This document shows positions 49,402-57,015 of a DNA stretch of 64,000 nt, one piece after another. Each line of letters starts with the position of its first letter. Positions within the stretch are counted from its first letter, which is position 1. Below the pieces are notes generated by a model. It ran no database searches and was not told the origin of the DNA. It saw only the letters and a program-made list of their open reading frames with translations. Both the position numbers and the translations under genes were made by a program. Source of the stretch: Saccharopolyspora indica (GTDB taxonomy: Bacteria; Actinomycetota; Actinomycetes; Mycobacteriales; Pseudonocardiaceae); NCBI RefSeq assembly GCF_027853965.1, contig NZ_JAQGLB010000004.1, positions 62,001 through 126,000 on the forward strand, in the 5' to 3' direction.

Positions 49402-49491
49402 AGCGCGACGGCGGTGCCAGGACGTGGTTCAGCTCCGGCGCGCGACGACGCCGGTGCGGAGGAGATCATCCGTTTCTCCCACGTCGCGACC

Positions 49492-49515
49492 CGGGACGGC
49501 GGAGCAGCCGTCCCG
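49492..49515 (-). other. Hairpin upstream of methyltransferase gene
   Basis: A perfect 9-bp stem (CGGGACGGC) with a 6-base loop lies between a possible leader peptide and the methyltransferase start. There is no T-run. It could be part of an attenuator or only a structured leader. Confidence 0.35.
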
Positions 49516-49557
49516 CATCACCGGCGAGGGGTTATCCGCAACCCGCCAGCGGTCGCG

Positions 49558-49581
49558 TCAGAATCGGAAGAAGAACTTCAT
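49558..49581 (-). CDS. Possible Phe-rich leader peptide
   Basis: A seven-codon frame, MKFFFRF, with four Phe codons. It starts seven bases after a -10-like TACCGT (49594-49589), which is itself 17 bases after a -35-like TCGACC (49617-49612). This geometry fits a leaderless transcript. A hairpin follows before the methyltransferase gene. With only seven codons, chance is a real alternative. Confidence 0.3.
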   Translation of the reverse strand: MKFFFRF

Positions 49582-49682
49582 GGCGGGCACGGTAGTCGCG
49601 CGTTCGCAGTCGGTCGACCGATTTTCCGGCGGTGGCCCGGGGTTCCGTCGACGACCGCTCGCCCCGCGCGCCGTGTGCTTGG

Positions 49683-50096
49683 ATGTCGTTCGTGAGCCGC
49701 GCGTCCGAGCAGACGAACCGATTGATGCTTCGCGCTCGCGATGCGATGGACCGCTCTTACGCCGAACCGCTGGACGTGCCCGCGCTCGCGCGGATCGCGC
49801 ACGTCTCGCCGGGGTACTTCAACCGCAGGTTCCGCGCCGTCTTCGGGGAAACTCCGCACCGCTACCTCCAGCGGCGCCGGGTGGAGCGCGCCATGTGGCT
49901 GCTGCGCGAGGACGCGCGCAGCGTCACCGAGATCTGCTTCGCGGTCGGCTTCTCCAGCCTCGGCACGTTCAGCCGCACCTTCCACGACATCGTCGGCGTC
50001 TCGCCGACCGACTACCGCGAGCGCAACCGCGGCGGCGCGACCGGCGTCCCCACCTGCTTCACGAAGAGCTGGACGCGACCGGTCAGTTCTGGATAA
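49683..50096 (+). CDS. AraC family transcriptional regulator
   Basis: 137 residues from ATG 49683, consisting almost entirely of the AraC double helix-turn-helix. The first HTH is in LDVPALARIAHVSPGYFNRRFRAVFGETP and the second in SVTEICFAVGFSSLGTFSRTFHDIVGVSPTDYR. No ligand-binding domain is present. It precedes the VOC gene by 35 bases on the same strand. AraC plus VOC pairs of this kind are common in actinomycetes, and the regulator probably controls its neighbour. The open frame runs further upstream but has no supported start. Confidence 0.9.
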   Translation: MSFVSRASEQTNRLMLRARDAMDRSYAEPLDVPALARIAHVSPGYFNRRFRAVFGETPHRYLQRRRVERAMWLLREDARSVTEICFAVGFSSLGTFSRTFHDIVGVSPTDYRERNRGGATGVPTCFTKSWTRPVSSG

Positions 50097-50131
50097 GCAC
50101 CCGCGCGGTGCCACCGCATAGCGTTGCGGCC

Positions 50132-50542
50132 ATGTTCAACGCGGTGACCCTCTCCCAGATCTACGTGCTCGACCAGGCCGAGGCGTACGACTTCTACGTG
50201 GGCAAGCTCGGCCTGGAGGTCGGCAGCGACCAGGACCTCGGCTTCATGCGCTGGCTCACCGTCCACGCGCCCGGCGACCCCGGGCGGCAGGTCCTGCTGG
50301 AGCGCCCCGGCCCGCCCGCCATGTCGGAAGAACTCGCCGAGCAGGTGCGCGACCTGATCACGAAGGGCGTCATGGGCGGCTGGCTCGGCCTGACCACCGA
50401 CGACTGCCAGAAGACCTACGAAACCCTGCTGGCCAAGGGAGTCGAGTTCACCGACGAACCCACGGAACGCCCCTACGGAATCGACTGCGGCCTCCGAGAC
50501 CCCTTCGGCAACCGAATCCGCTTCACCCAACCGAAGCAGTGA
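50132..50542 (+). CDS. VOC family protein
   Basis: A 136-residue glyoxalase-fold protein. It begins MFNAVTLSQIYVLDQAEAYDFYVGKLGLEV, has a central FMRWLTVHAPGD and ends GLRDPFGNRIRFTQPKQ. Both beta-alpha-beta halves are present. The role could be metal-dependent lyase, dioxygenase or drug-binding; none can be chosen. It lies directly after the AraC gene. Confidence 0.88.
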   Translation: MFNAVTLSQIYVLDQAEAYDFYVGKLGLEVGSDQDLGFMRWLTVHAPGDPGRQVLLERPGPPAMSEELAEQVRDLITKGVMGGWLGLTTDDCQKTYETLLAKGVEFTDEPTERPYGIDCGLRDPFGNRIRFTQPKQ

Positions 50543-50681
50543 CCTGATCGCGGGTGGTCCGAACCCCGGGCCGCCCGCGATCCGGCGAGCTCACCCGCGG
50601 CGTGCCGATCAGCTGCGCCGCCCGATCCCAGCGATGCGCATTGGTCCACTTCCTGACGGAGTTCACGAAGTCGACCTAGCG

Positions 50682-50780
50682 ATGCGGTGCGAACACCAAG
50701 AACCTGCACAAAGGCGAGGTCGCGGCTGTGTCGAACCCCGGACAGAGAACGGCTGCCCGAGCACCCCCACGGGCTTCGGG
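50682..50780 (+). pseudogene. 3' remnant of the secreted-protein gene
   Basis: This stretch matches the end of the gene at 47345-48310 and its terminator. AAGAACCTGCACAAAGGC corresponds to AAGAACCTGCACAAGGGT, the reading NLHKGxxxAVSNP is kept, and the terminator segment GCCCGAGCACCCC follows in both. The rest of the gene is missing, and the terminator stem is eroded. It is a decayed partial duplication about 2.4 kb from the parent and directly before the NB-ARC gene. Confidence 0.75.
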
Positions 50781-50826
50781 CAGTCGTGCCAGGCTAGATG
50801 GCGACCTACTGGCTTTGGGGGGAACC

Positions 50827-52947
50827 GTGCGCGAGAAGTCAGACGGATTCGGCAACGAGTTGGCAGCGCCGGTGACGGGGCCGGTGGTGCAGGCGGGTTC
50901 GATCCACGGGAATGTGAACTTCTACGCCACCACCGGTTCTGTGGTGCCACGACAACTTCCCGGCACGATGCGGCATTTCGTGAACCGTGCGGTCGAGCAG
51001 GACATGCTGACCACGCTGCTGGCAGGCGTGCGCAGTGATGGTGTGGTTCTGCTGTCGACCATCGACGGCACGGCCGGCGTCGGCAAGTCGGCCCTGGCCG
51101 TGCACTGGGCGCACCGGATGCGAGACCGCTTTCCCGATGGCGAGTTGTACGTCAACCTGCGCGGATTCGATCCGATCGCAGAGCCCATGACGTCGAACGA
51201 AGCTCTGGGATTCTTCCTCGCAGCGCTGAACATCCCGCCTGAACGCATCCCGTCGAGCGATGACGCCAGAGCTGCGATGTTCCGCAGCATCGTCCACGAC
51301 AAGCGAATGCTCGTACTCCTGGACAATGCCCGATCAGCTGAGCAAGTACGACCGCTGCTGCCAGGAACGCGAACCTGCTTGGTCGTGGTGACGAGCCGCG
51401 ATCGGCTCGATGACCTCGCCATCCGGGAAGGCGCCACGCGGTTGACGCTCAAGGTGCTCACCGAGCCGGAGTCCCACGAGTTGCTTGCGCACTACCTGGG
51501 TCGTGATCGGATCGCGGAGGAACCGGATGCCGTGGCTGAGATCGTGTCGCACTGCGCTGGACTCCCCCTCGCGTTGGGCGTGGTCGCGGTCCGGGCAGCT
51601 GAGTTCGCGGACTTCCCGCTCGACGAACTGGCCGAAGAGCTCCGGAACGAGCGCGAGAGGTTGGATGCCCTGGACTCGGGCGGTGAGACCGGCGTTCGAG
51701 CGGTCTTCTCCTGGTCCTACCGCTCCCTCTCCGACGAAGCCGCACGGCTGTTTCGCCTGATGGGCCTCCCGACCGGCCCGGACATCGGCATGGACGCCTT
51801 GAGCGCGCTCACCGACCGCACCAGGCGTGACCTCCGACGCCCGCTCGCGGAGCTGCTGAGGGCCAACCTCATCGAACAACCAGAGCGAGGTCGCTACCGG
51901 TTCCACGACCTCCTCAGGTCGTACGCGGCGGAATGCGCGACGACCGACGATTCGGCAGAGACTCGCCGCGCAGCCGTTTGTCGCCTGCTCGACTTCTACC
52001 TACGCACCAGCGCAGCGGCGGATCAGAGGGCTTGGTTCGCGAGACGATTTCGACCAGTCATGCCTGAATCGGATTTAGCGGGGTTGGCCTTTTCTGAAAA
52101 GAAAGGTGCGTTGAAGTGGGCTGAGGGCGAGCGCGCTAACGCAGTAGCTGCCGTCGGGCAGGCGTCAAGCCTTGGATTTCACGAACATGCTTGGCAGATA
52201 GCTTACTCCCTAGTTCTTTTCCTGAAGTTGCGCGGCTACATGGATGATTGGAACCAGGTAGTCAGTGTTGGGCTCGCGTCGGCCAGGGCGATCGACAAAC
52301 GAAGTGCTGAGGGGCAGATGCTTCTCTACCTGGGAGCAGTGCACTACGGGCTCAAGAACTACAGCGAGACCGCACGACTGCAACGAGAGGCGCTAATCGC
52401 TTTCGAAGAAGTTGGTGATGAGCATGAGATTGGGAACGTGCTTGTGGCGCTTAGCGAAGTCTATATGGAGCTAGGTGAGTTCGCGGAAGCGAGGTCAGTT
52501 CTCCTGCGGGCTCTGGGGCTCGATCAGGACGCATTGGGTCCTTATGGATTGGCATTAGTTCATTCCGGAATGCTGAAATTGGCTAGCAAGACGGTGGACC
52601 TTGACGCTGCCTTGTTGCACTACGAGGCTGCTGCGGTCTTGCTCCGGAAAGTTGACGATGAGTTCGGCATAGGTGTACTCATGAACTACCTTGCTCGCGT
52701 CTACCTTGACACCGGTAACGCAAGCAAGGCTGCCGAGATCCATCGGCAAGCTGTCGGACTGCGCCGTCGGCTTGGTCACAGGCAGGGGGAAGCAGCAAGT
52801 CTGCGCGGGCTCGGGATCGCACTGCGGCAACTCGGAGACGCAGGCGCGGCCCGCAAGGCGTGGCAGCAAGCACAAGTCCTCTTTGCCGATCTCGGTTTGC
52901 CGGAAGCCGACGAAGTCCGCGCAGACTTGGACAGCTTGACGGATTGA
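50827..52947 (+). CDS. NB-ARC-TPR protein with N-terminal RHIM-like motif
   Basis: 706 residues from GTG 50827, with GGGGGG five bases upstream. The frame extends to 50728, but through the duplicated remnant. Residues 11-35 hold PVVQAGSIHGNVNFY, a short motif seen at the N-termini of many actinomycete NB-ARC proteins and resembling RHIM-type amyloid motifs. The STAND ATPase follows: Walker A GTAGVGKSAL (81-90), Walker B RMLVLLDNA, VVTSRDRL, and the GLPLAL motif. A winged helix (RYRFHDLLRSYAAE) links to about eight TPR units. No DNA-binding or effector domain is present. It is a likely signal-sensing oligomerising switch. The C-terminal third is richer in A+T than its neighbours. Confidence 0.88.
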   Translation: MREKSDGFGNELAAPVTGPVVQAGSIHGNVNFYATTGSVVPRQLPGTMRHFVNRAVEQDMLTTLLAGVRSDGVVLLSTIDGTAGVGKSALAVHWAHRMRDRFPDGELYVNLRGFDPIAEPMTSNEALGFFLAALNIPPERIPSSDDARAAMFRSIVHDKRMLVLLDNARSAEQVRPLLPGTRTCLVVVTSRDRLDDLAIREGATRLTLKVLTEPESHELLAHYLGRDRIAEEPDAVAEIVSHCAGLPLALGVVAVRAAEFADFPLDELAEELRNERERLDALDSGGETGVRAVFSWSYRSLSDEAARLFRLMGLPTGPDIGMDALSALTDRTRRDLRRPLAELLRANLIEQPERGRYRFHDLLRSYAAECATTDDSAETRRAAVCRLLDFYLRTSAAADQRAWFARRFRPVMPESDLAGLAFSEKKGALKWAEGERANAVAAVGQASSLGFHEHAWQIAYSLVLFLKLRGYMDDWNQVVSVGLASARAIDKRSAEGQMLLYLGAVHYGLKNYSETARLQREALIAFEEVGDEHEIGNVLVALSEVYMELGEFAEARSVLLRALGLDQDALGPYGLALVHSGMLKLASKTVDLDAALLHYEAAAVLLRKVDDEFGIGVLMNYLARVYLDTGNASKAAEIHRQAVGLRRRLGHRQGEAASLRGLGIALRQLGDAGAARKAWQQAQVLFADLGLPEADEVRADLDSLTD

Positions 52948-53139
52948 TCACCTGATGGACAGGACAAAGGAAGTCCACTGTCGATGGGTGAAGATCAGGA
53001 CTCCGCCGTGAGGGTTCTTGCTGTCGCGCACGCCCACTTGTGGTGAGTTCAAGGTGATCTCGACGCAGCCCTGTGAGTTTGTTGAGCGGGTGGACTTGAA
53101 CCAGTTGGCGTCGGCTATTTCGTTATCTGAATGAGACAC
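52948..53139 (-). CDS. DUF397 domain protein, orphan
   Basis: A 63-residue protein from GTG 53139. It has ANWFKSTRSTNSQGCVEITL and VGVRDSKNPHGGVLIF, the DUF397 signatures. These small proteins normally sit next to an XRE-family regulator (DUF5753) and act as its antagonist, as in BldB/WhiJ-type systems. No such regulator is seen within several kilobases. Its stop codon abuts that of the NB-ARC gene, TGATCA serving both strands. Base composition is lower in GC than the surroundings. Confidence 0.88.
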   Translation of the reverse strand: MSHSDNEIADANWFKSTRSTNSQGCVEITLNSPQVGVRDSKNPHGGVLIFTHRQWTSFVLSIR

Positions 53140-53228
53140 CCGTTTATGTTATCTGCTGTTCTACCCGAAAGTCGACGTCGTGGTCGGGCCTCGGGTTCTC
53201 CATCACGGTGTTTGGTGGTGATCGCGGC

Positions 53229-53933
53229 TCAGGCGAAGCCGGTTTCGCGGGTGAGTTCGTGGAGCATCGCTTCGAAGAGGCGGTCGGCGTGCTTGAGGTC
53301 GAACGGGAAGCGGCCGAAGACCTCCAGCGCCACGTGGCCGTACAGGCGGACCCACCAGCGCAGCAGGAAGTGCATCACGTCCGGGCGCAGCGCTTCCGGC
53401 GGGATCTCGACGCCCGCGGTGGAGAACGCCGCCGCCAGCGACTCCTGGTGGGAGCTCAGGTCCGGCAGCTCGACCGGCAGCACCGCGGGCTCCACCAGGA
53501 TCGCGCCTTCGGCCAGGAACGGGCCGACGATGCCGAGGAAGACGTCGGCGAAGCGGTCCGGGCGGCGCTGGTCGGCGTCGGCCCGCGGGCTGGCGAAGAC
53601 CAGCGCGAACTCCTCCGGGTGCGCCAGCGCCCAGCGGCGGAACTCGCGGCACACCGCGAAGATCTTGTCCACGAACTCCGCGCCGACCTCGTCGGAGATC
53701 CGGTGCAGCTCCGCCGCCAGGTCGGTGCAGATGTCGTCGCACAGCTGCCGGAGCAGGTCCTCGCGGGATTCGTAGTAGCGGTACAGCGCCGGGGCGGTGA
53801 TGCCCAGCTCGCGCGCGATGGCCCGCAGGGTGACCGCGTCGCTGCCGCGGTCGACCAGCAGTGCCCGCGCGTGCTGGCGGATGTCCTGTTCGGTGGCGGC
53901 GCGGAGTCGCTCGCGCCGAGTCACCCCGGTCAA
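53229..53933 (-). CDS. TetR family transcriptional regulator
   Basis: 234 residues if TTG 53933 is used, which has AGGAGG six bases upstream. GTG 53924 is a later in-frame choice with 15-base spacing. The HTH lies in AVTLRAIARELGITAPALYRYYESREDLLRQL. The C-terminal ligand domain has FRRWALAHPEEFALVFASP and LLRWWVRLYGHVALEVFGRF, the TetR WHG-type C-terminal form. The ligand is unknown. Divergent from the mycoredoxin gene across about 180 bases, which it may regulate. Confidence 0.88.
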   Translation of the reverse strand: MTGVTRRERLRAATEQDIRQHARALLVDRGSDAVTLRAIARELGITAPALYRYYESREDLLRQLCDDICTDLAAELHRISDEVGAEFVDKIFAVCREFRRWALAHPEEFALVFASPRADADQRRPDRFADVFLGIVGPFLAEGAILVEPAVLPVELPDLSSHQESLAAAFSTAGVEIPPEALRPDVMHFLLRWWVRLYGHVALEVFGRFPFDLKHADRLFEAMLHELTRETGFA

Positions 53934-54111
53934 GTGGCACCTCCTGTGGACGGCCCTAGCGATTGTGGCCCATCCGGGCGCCGGTCCGGGAGCGTTCTTC
54001 GCATTCGCACCGGATGCCGCGCAACGGCGAATGATCCCGGCGTCCGCCGCGTTGCAGCTCGTGGGCAGACTGATCGGGCCCGCAGCAGTGACCAGCGAAC
54101 TTGGAGGCAAC

Positions 54112-54441
54112 ATGACCGCCGGAGTGCAGGAAGTCGTCGTCTACACCCGCCCGGGCTGCCCCTTCTGCACCTCGCTGCGCGCCGGCCTGCGGCGGCAGGG
54201 GCTGGAGTTCACCGAGGTGAACATCTGGGAGGACGCGGAGGCGGCGGCGATCGTGCGCGGCATCGCCGACGGCAACGAGACCGTGCCGACCGTGGTCGTC
54301 GGCGAGTGGCAGGCGGTCAACCCGTCGGCGAGCAGCGTGCTGGACGCGGTCGCCGAGCACGCCCCGGACCTGGTGCCGGAGTCGAAGCCCGGGCTGATCG
54401 ACGGCGCGCTGAAGGCGGTCGGGCTGCGCAAGGAGCACTGA
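54112..54441 (+). CDS. Mycoredoxin (glutaredoxin-like)
   Basis: A 109-residue protein from ATG 54112, with GGAGG upstream. It is a thioredoxin-fold oxidoreductase with the active site CPFC at residues 16-19 (VVVYTRPGCPFCTSLRAGLRRQG). The motif NETVPTVVVGEW carries the cis-proline. It matches mycoredoxin-1, which uses mycothiol to reduce mixed disulfides in actinobacteria. The C-terminal extension past residue 80 is longer than in the standard protein. A hairpin terminator follows. Confidence 0.9.
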   Translation: MTAGVQEVVVYTRPGCPFCTSLRAGLRRQGLEFTEVNIWEDAEAAAIVRGIADGNETVPTVVVGEWQAVNPSASSVLDAVAEHAPDLVPESKPGLIDGALKAVGLRKEH

Positions 54442-54455
54442 CCCGGGACACACCG

Positions 54456-54491
54456 AGGGCCGACCGCACGGGGGGCGTTGCGGTCGGCCCT
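54456..54491 (+). terminator. Terminator after mycoredoxin
   Basis: AGGGCCGACCGCA pairs perfectly over 13 bp with its complement, with a 10-base loop. Confidence 0.8.
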
Positions 54492-54642
54492 TGGGTGGTT
54501 GCGATCGTCGGTGGCGCGATACCGACGAGCAGCAACCTGTTCAGTCTGACGCCGGACAATGCGGAAAAGATCCGCATCTGGTCGCAAGTTAGCTCGAACG
54601 GTGGACCCCCGGAAGCTCCACAGTGGCCGCCGGAACGACGAA

Positions 54643-54676
54643 CGGCCCGCTCTCCTCGATCGAGGTGAACGGGCCG
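54643..54676 (-). terminator. Hairpin after 86-residue ORF
   Basis: CGGCCCG pairs with CGGGCCG around an inner CTCGATCGAG palindrome, about 40 bases downstream of the stop at 54717. Confidence 0.6.
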
Positions 54677-54716
54677 CTCGGGTTCTAATCGGCGTTGTCT
54701 CGTCGGCATCGGTCGG

Positions 54717-54977
54717 TCAGTCCGCCGCCCGGGCCGCCCCGGTGCCGGCGATCGGGGAGTGCTCCGGGCGGGCCTGGCTGGTGTCGACGGTCTCCCCCGC
54801 GGTCGGGGGAGCCCAGTCGGGCCACTCGCCCGTCGGCGGCGGGAGCGTCGTGGCGGAGTCGGAGGTCTCCGCGCCGTCCGGGAGCTGCGCGGCGAAGAGG
54901 CTGCGGATCGCGGCCAGCGGCTCGGCGAACCAGTCGGTCGTCGGGGTCGGGTCGAGGATCTGAGTGCTCGTTGCCAT
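54717..54977 (-). CDS. Hypothetical 86-residue protein
   Basis: A small acidic, Pro- and Thr-rich protein starting at ATG 54977. It begins MATSTQILDPTPTTDWFAEP, contains one amphipathic stretch (LAAIRSLFAAQL), then looks disordered (LPPPTGEWPDWAPPTAG). No domain is recognised. The Shine-Dalgarno (GTGGGG) is weak. Support comes from isolated placement between two terminators, a fitting hairpin downstream and a dyad motif upstream at 55033-55048. Confidence 0.5.
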   Translation of the reverse strand: MATSTQILDPTPTTDWFAEPLAAIRSLFAAQLPDGAETSDSATTLPPPTGEWPDWAPPTAGETVDTSQARPEHSPIAGTGAARAAD

Positions 54978-55032
54978 GCCCCACAGCCTGGTGTTCGGGG
55001 GGTATTTGCGGGATCCGTACCTCTACTCAGTT

Positions 55033-55048
55033 GTTACTCATCGGTAAT
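55033..55048. promoter_or_regulatory. TTACTCNTCGGTAA motif, second copy
   Basis: GTTACTCATCGGTAAT differs by two bases from the dyad upstream of the acyl-CoA dehydrogenase gene (44305-44320). It is 56 bases upstream of the small ORF at 54977 on the minus strand. Confidence 0.45.
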
Positions 55049-55246
55049 CAGCGTGCTGCGACGTTCGGGTGACGTAAGAACCACTGAGGTCACCGCGCGT
55101 GGGTGCGCCCGCGACCGCGTCGCGCCGAACGGTGTAGCGGTGCCTACGATCGCCGCAGAGGACGTTCTGACGCGCTGTGTTGGGCGGGCGTTCCCGCCCG
55201 CGCCGGAGTGCGTCGATGCGGCTTATGCAGAAGGCTTCGGAAAGGT

Positions 55247-55260
55247 ATGGTCTAGACCAT
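55247..55260. promoter_or_regulatory. dre-type operator for DasR
   Basis: ATGGTCTAGACCAT is a perfect 14-bp palindrome holding TGGTCTAGACCA, the core of the DasR-responsive element of Streptomyces. It overlaps the ptsI start codon. DasR represses PTS genes in response to amino-sugar phosphates, so ptsI is probably under this control. Confidence 0.85.
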
Positions 55261-56896
55261 GTCGCGTTTGACTGGTGTCGGAGTCAGCTCCGGCCGCGCC
55301 TCGGGGCCGGTCGCCCGGGTCGCCGATCCACTGCCCGAACCGCCCGCCACTCCCGCGCCGACCGATCCGTCCGCCGAGGCCGCGCGCATCCGCCCCGCCG
55401 CCGACGCCGTGGCCGAGCAGCTGTTCCAGCGCGCCGCGCGCGTCGAGGGCGACGCGAAGGCGGTCCTGGAGACCACCGCCGCGATGGCGATGGACCCGGC
55501 GCTGATCTCGCAAGCCGAACAACAGGTCACCACCCGCTCGCTGCCCGCCGCGCGCGCGGTCTTCGAAGCCGCGAACGGGTTCGCCGACGCGCTGCGCGCG
55601 GCCGGTGGCTACATGGCCGAACGAGCTCGCGACGTCCAGGACGTGCGGGACCGGATCATCGCCGAACTGCACGGCGTGACACCGCCCGGAGTGCCCGAGC
55701 TGGAGCGCCCGAGCGTGCTGCTGGCCCGCGACCTCGCCCCCGCCGACACCGCCGACCTCGACCCGGCGCTGGTGCTCGCGCTGGTCACCGAGGAGGGCGG
55801 CCCGACCAGCCACACCGCGATCCTGGCGCGCGCGCTGGGCATCCCGGCCGTGGTCGCGGTGCGCGGCGTGCTCGGCTCCCCGGACGCGATCGGTGCCGTC
55901 GTCGACGGTGACAGCGGTGCGGTCGAGCTCAGCGAGCAGGACGTCCCGGTGCAGGCCGCCGAGCGGGCCGCGGCCGTCGAGTGGAACGGCGTCGGCGAGA
56001 CCGCGGACGGCGAGCCGGTCAAGGTCGTCGCCAACGTCGGGTCGGGCGCGGACGCGAGCGCGGCGGCAGCGGCCGGTGCGCAGGGCGTCGGCTTGTTTCG
56101 CACCGAGTTCTGCTACCTGGCCGCCGACGACGAACCGGGCGTCGAGACCCAGCGCGCGGCGTACCACGAGGTGCTAGCGCCGTTCGCGGGCAAGCCCGTC
56201 GTCGTGCGCACCCTCGACGCCGGTGCGGACAAGCCGCTGGCGTTCCTGGACATGGGCGACGAGCCGAACCCGGCGCTCGGCGTGCGCGGCCTGCGGGTCG
56301 CCTTCGACCGGCCGGAGGTGCTGGACCGGCAGCTGACCGCCATCGCGGGGGCGGCCGCCGACTCCGGCGCGGAGGTCTCGGTGATGGCGCCGATGGTCGC
56401 CACCGCGGCGGAAGCCGCCTGGTTCGCCGAGCGGGTCCGCGCGGCCGGGCTGTCCCGGGCCGGCGTGATGATCGAGATCCCGGCGGCCGCGCTGAGCGCC
56501 CGGGAGATCCTGGCGGCCGTCGACTTCGTCAGCATCGGCACCAACGACCTGGCCCAGTACGTCTTCGCCGCGGACCGGATGGCCGGTGCGCTCGCCGAGC
56601 TCAACGACCCGTGGCAGCCCGCGCTGCTGCGCCTGATCGAGATGATCGGCCGGGCCGGGCGCGAGCTGGGCAAGCCGGTCGGGGTGTGCGGTGAGGCGGC
56701 GTCCGACCCGCTGCTGGCCGGCGTGCTGGCGGGCCTCGGCGCGACCAGCCTGTCGATGGCGGGGGCGGCGGTCCCCGCGGTCGGCGCGGCCCTGGCCGAG
56801 CACCCGATGGCGACCTTCCAGAAGGCGGCGGAAGCGGCCCTCGCCGCGGCCGACCCGGCCAAGGCCCGCGAAGCCGTCCGAACCGCCCTGGCATAA
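55259..56896 (+). CDS. ptsI: PTS enzyme I (phosphoenolpyruvate-protein phosphotransferase)
   Basis: A 545-residue enzyme I, the first phosphate carrier of the sugar phosphotransferase system. It takes phosphate from PEP onto His185 (EEGGPTSHTAILARALG) and passes it to HPr. The C-terminal PEP-binding domain has GVGLFRTEFCYLA, NPALGVRGLR, FVSIGTNDLAQYVFAADR and the cysteine of GKPVGVCGEAASDP. The start is ATG 55259, with GGAAAGG upstream, and a dre operator lies over it. No ptsH or permease gene is nearby, as usual for actinomycetes with scattered PTS genes. Confidence 0.97.
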   Translation: MSRLTGVGVSSGRASGPVARVADPLPEPPATPAPTDPSAEAARIRPAADAVAEQLFQRAARVEGDAKAVLETTAAMAMDPALISQAEQQVTTRSLPAARAVFEAANGFADALRAAGGYMAERARDVQDVRDRIIAELHGVTPPGVPELERPSVLLARDLAPADTADLDPALVLALVTEEGGPTSHTAILARALGIPAVVAVRGVLGSPDAIGAVVDGDSGAVELSEQDVPVQAAERAAAVEWNGVGETADGEPVKVVANVGSGADASAAAAAGAQGVGLFRTEFCYLAADDEPGVETQRAAYHEVLAPFAGKPVVVRTLDAGADKPLAFLDMGDEPNPALGVRGLRVAFDRPEVLDRQLTAIAGAAADSGAEVSVMAPMVATAAEAAWFAERVRAAGLSRAGVMIEIPAAALSAREILAAVDFVSIGTNDLAQYVFAADRMAGALAELNDPWQPALLRLIEMIGRAGRELGKPVGVCGEAASDPLLAGVLAGLGATSLSMAGAAVPAVGAALAEHPMATFQKAAEAALAAADPAKAREAVRTALA

Positions 56897-56916
56897 CCCG
56901 ACCGGGTGGGGCGGGG

Positions 56917-56986
56917 CGGCAGTTTTGCCGGAAACTGGCACCCCGCCTCGCCCGGACTGTCCGGTCGGTTTCAGGCAAAACTGCCG
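56917..56986. terminator. Long inverted repeat between ptsI and SARP gene
   Basis: CGGCAGTTTTGCC (56917-56929) and its complement (56974-56986) form a 13-bp stem. The inner arms GAAAC and GTTTC extend the symmetry. It fills the gap between two convergent genes and probably ends both transcripts, though without a T-run. Confidence 0.6.
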
Positions 56987-57015
56987 CACGCCCCGCCCAA
57001 GGACGACGGAGCGGT

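Noticed and set aside
52087..52110. TTTTCTG...AGAAA inside the NB-ARC gene as a fourth copy of the oriC-proximal unit
   Set aside because: The arms are adjacent rather than 33 bases apart, and it lies in coding sequence.
52948..53139. Toxin-antitoxin pair formed by NB-ARC gene and DUF397
   Set aside because: The genes are convergent rather than in an operon and neither resembles a known toxin; the link is kept only as a hypothesis.
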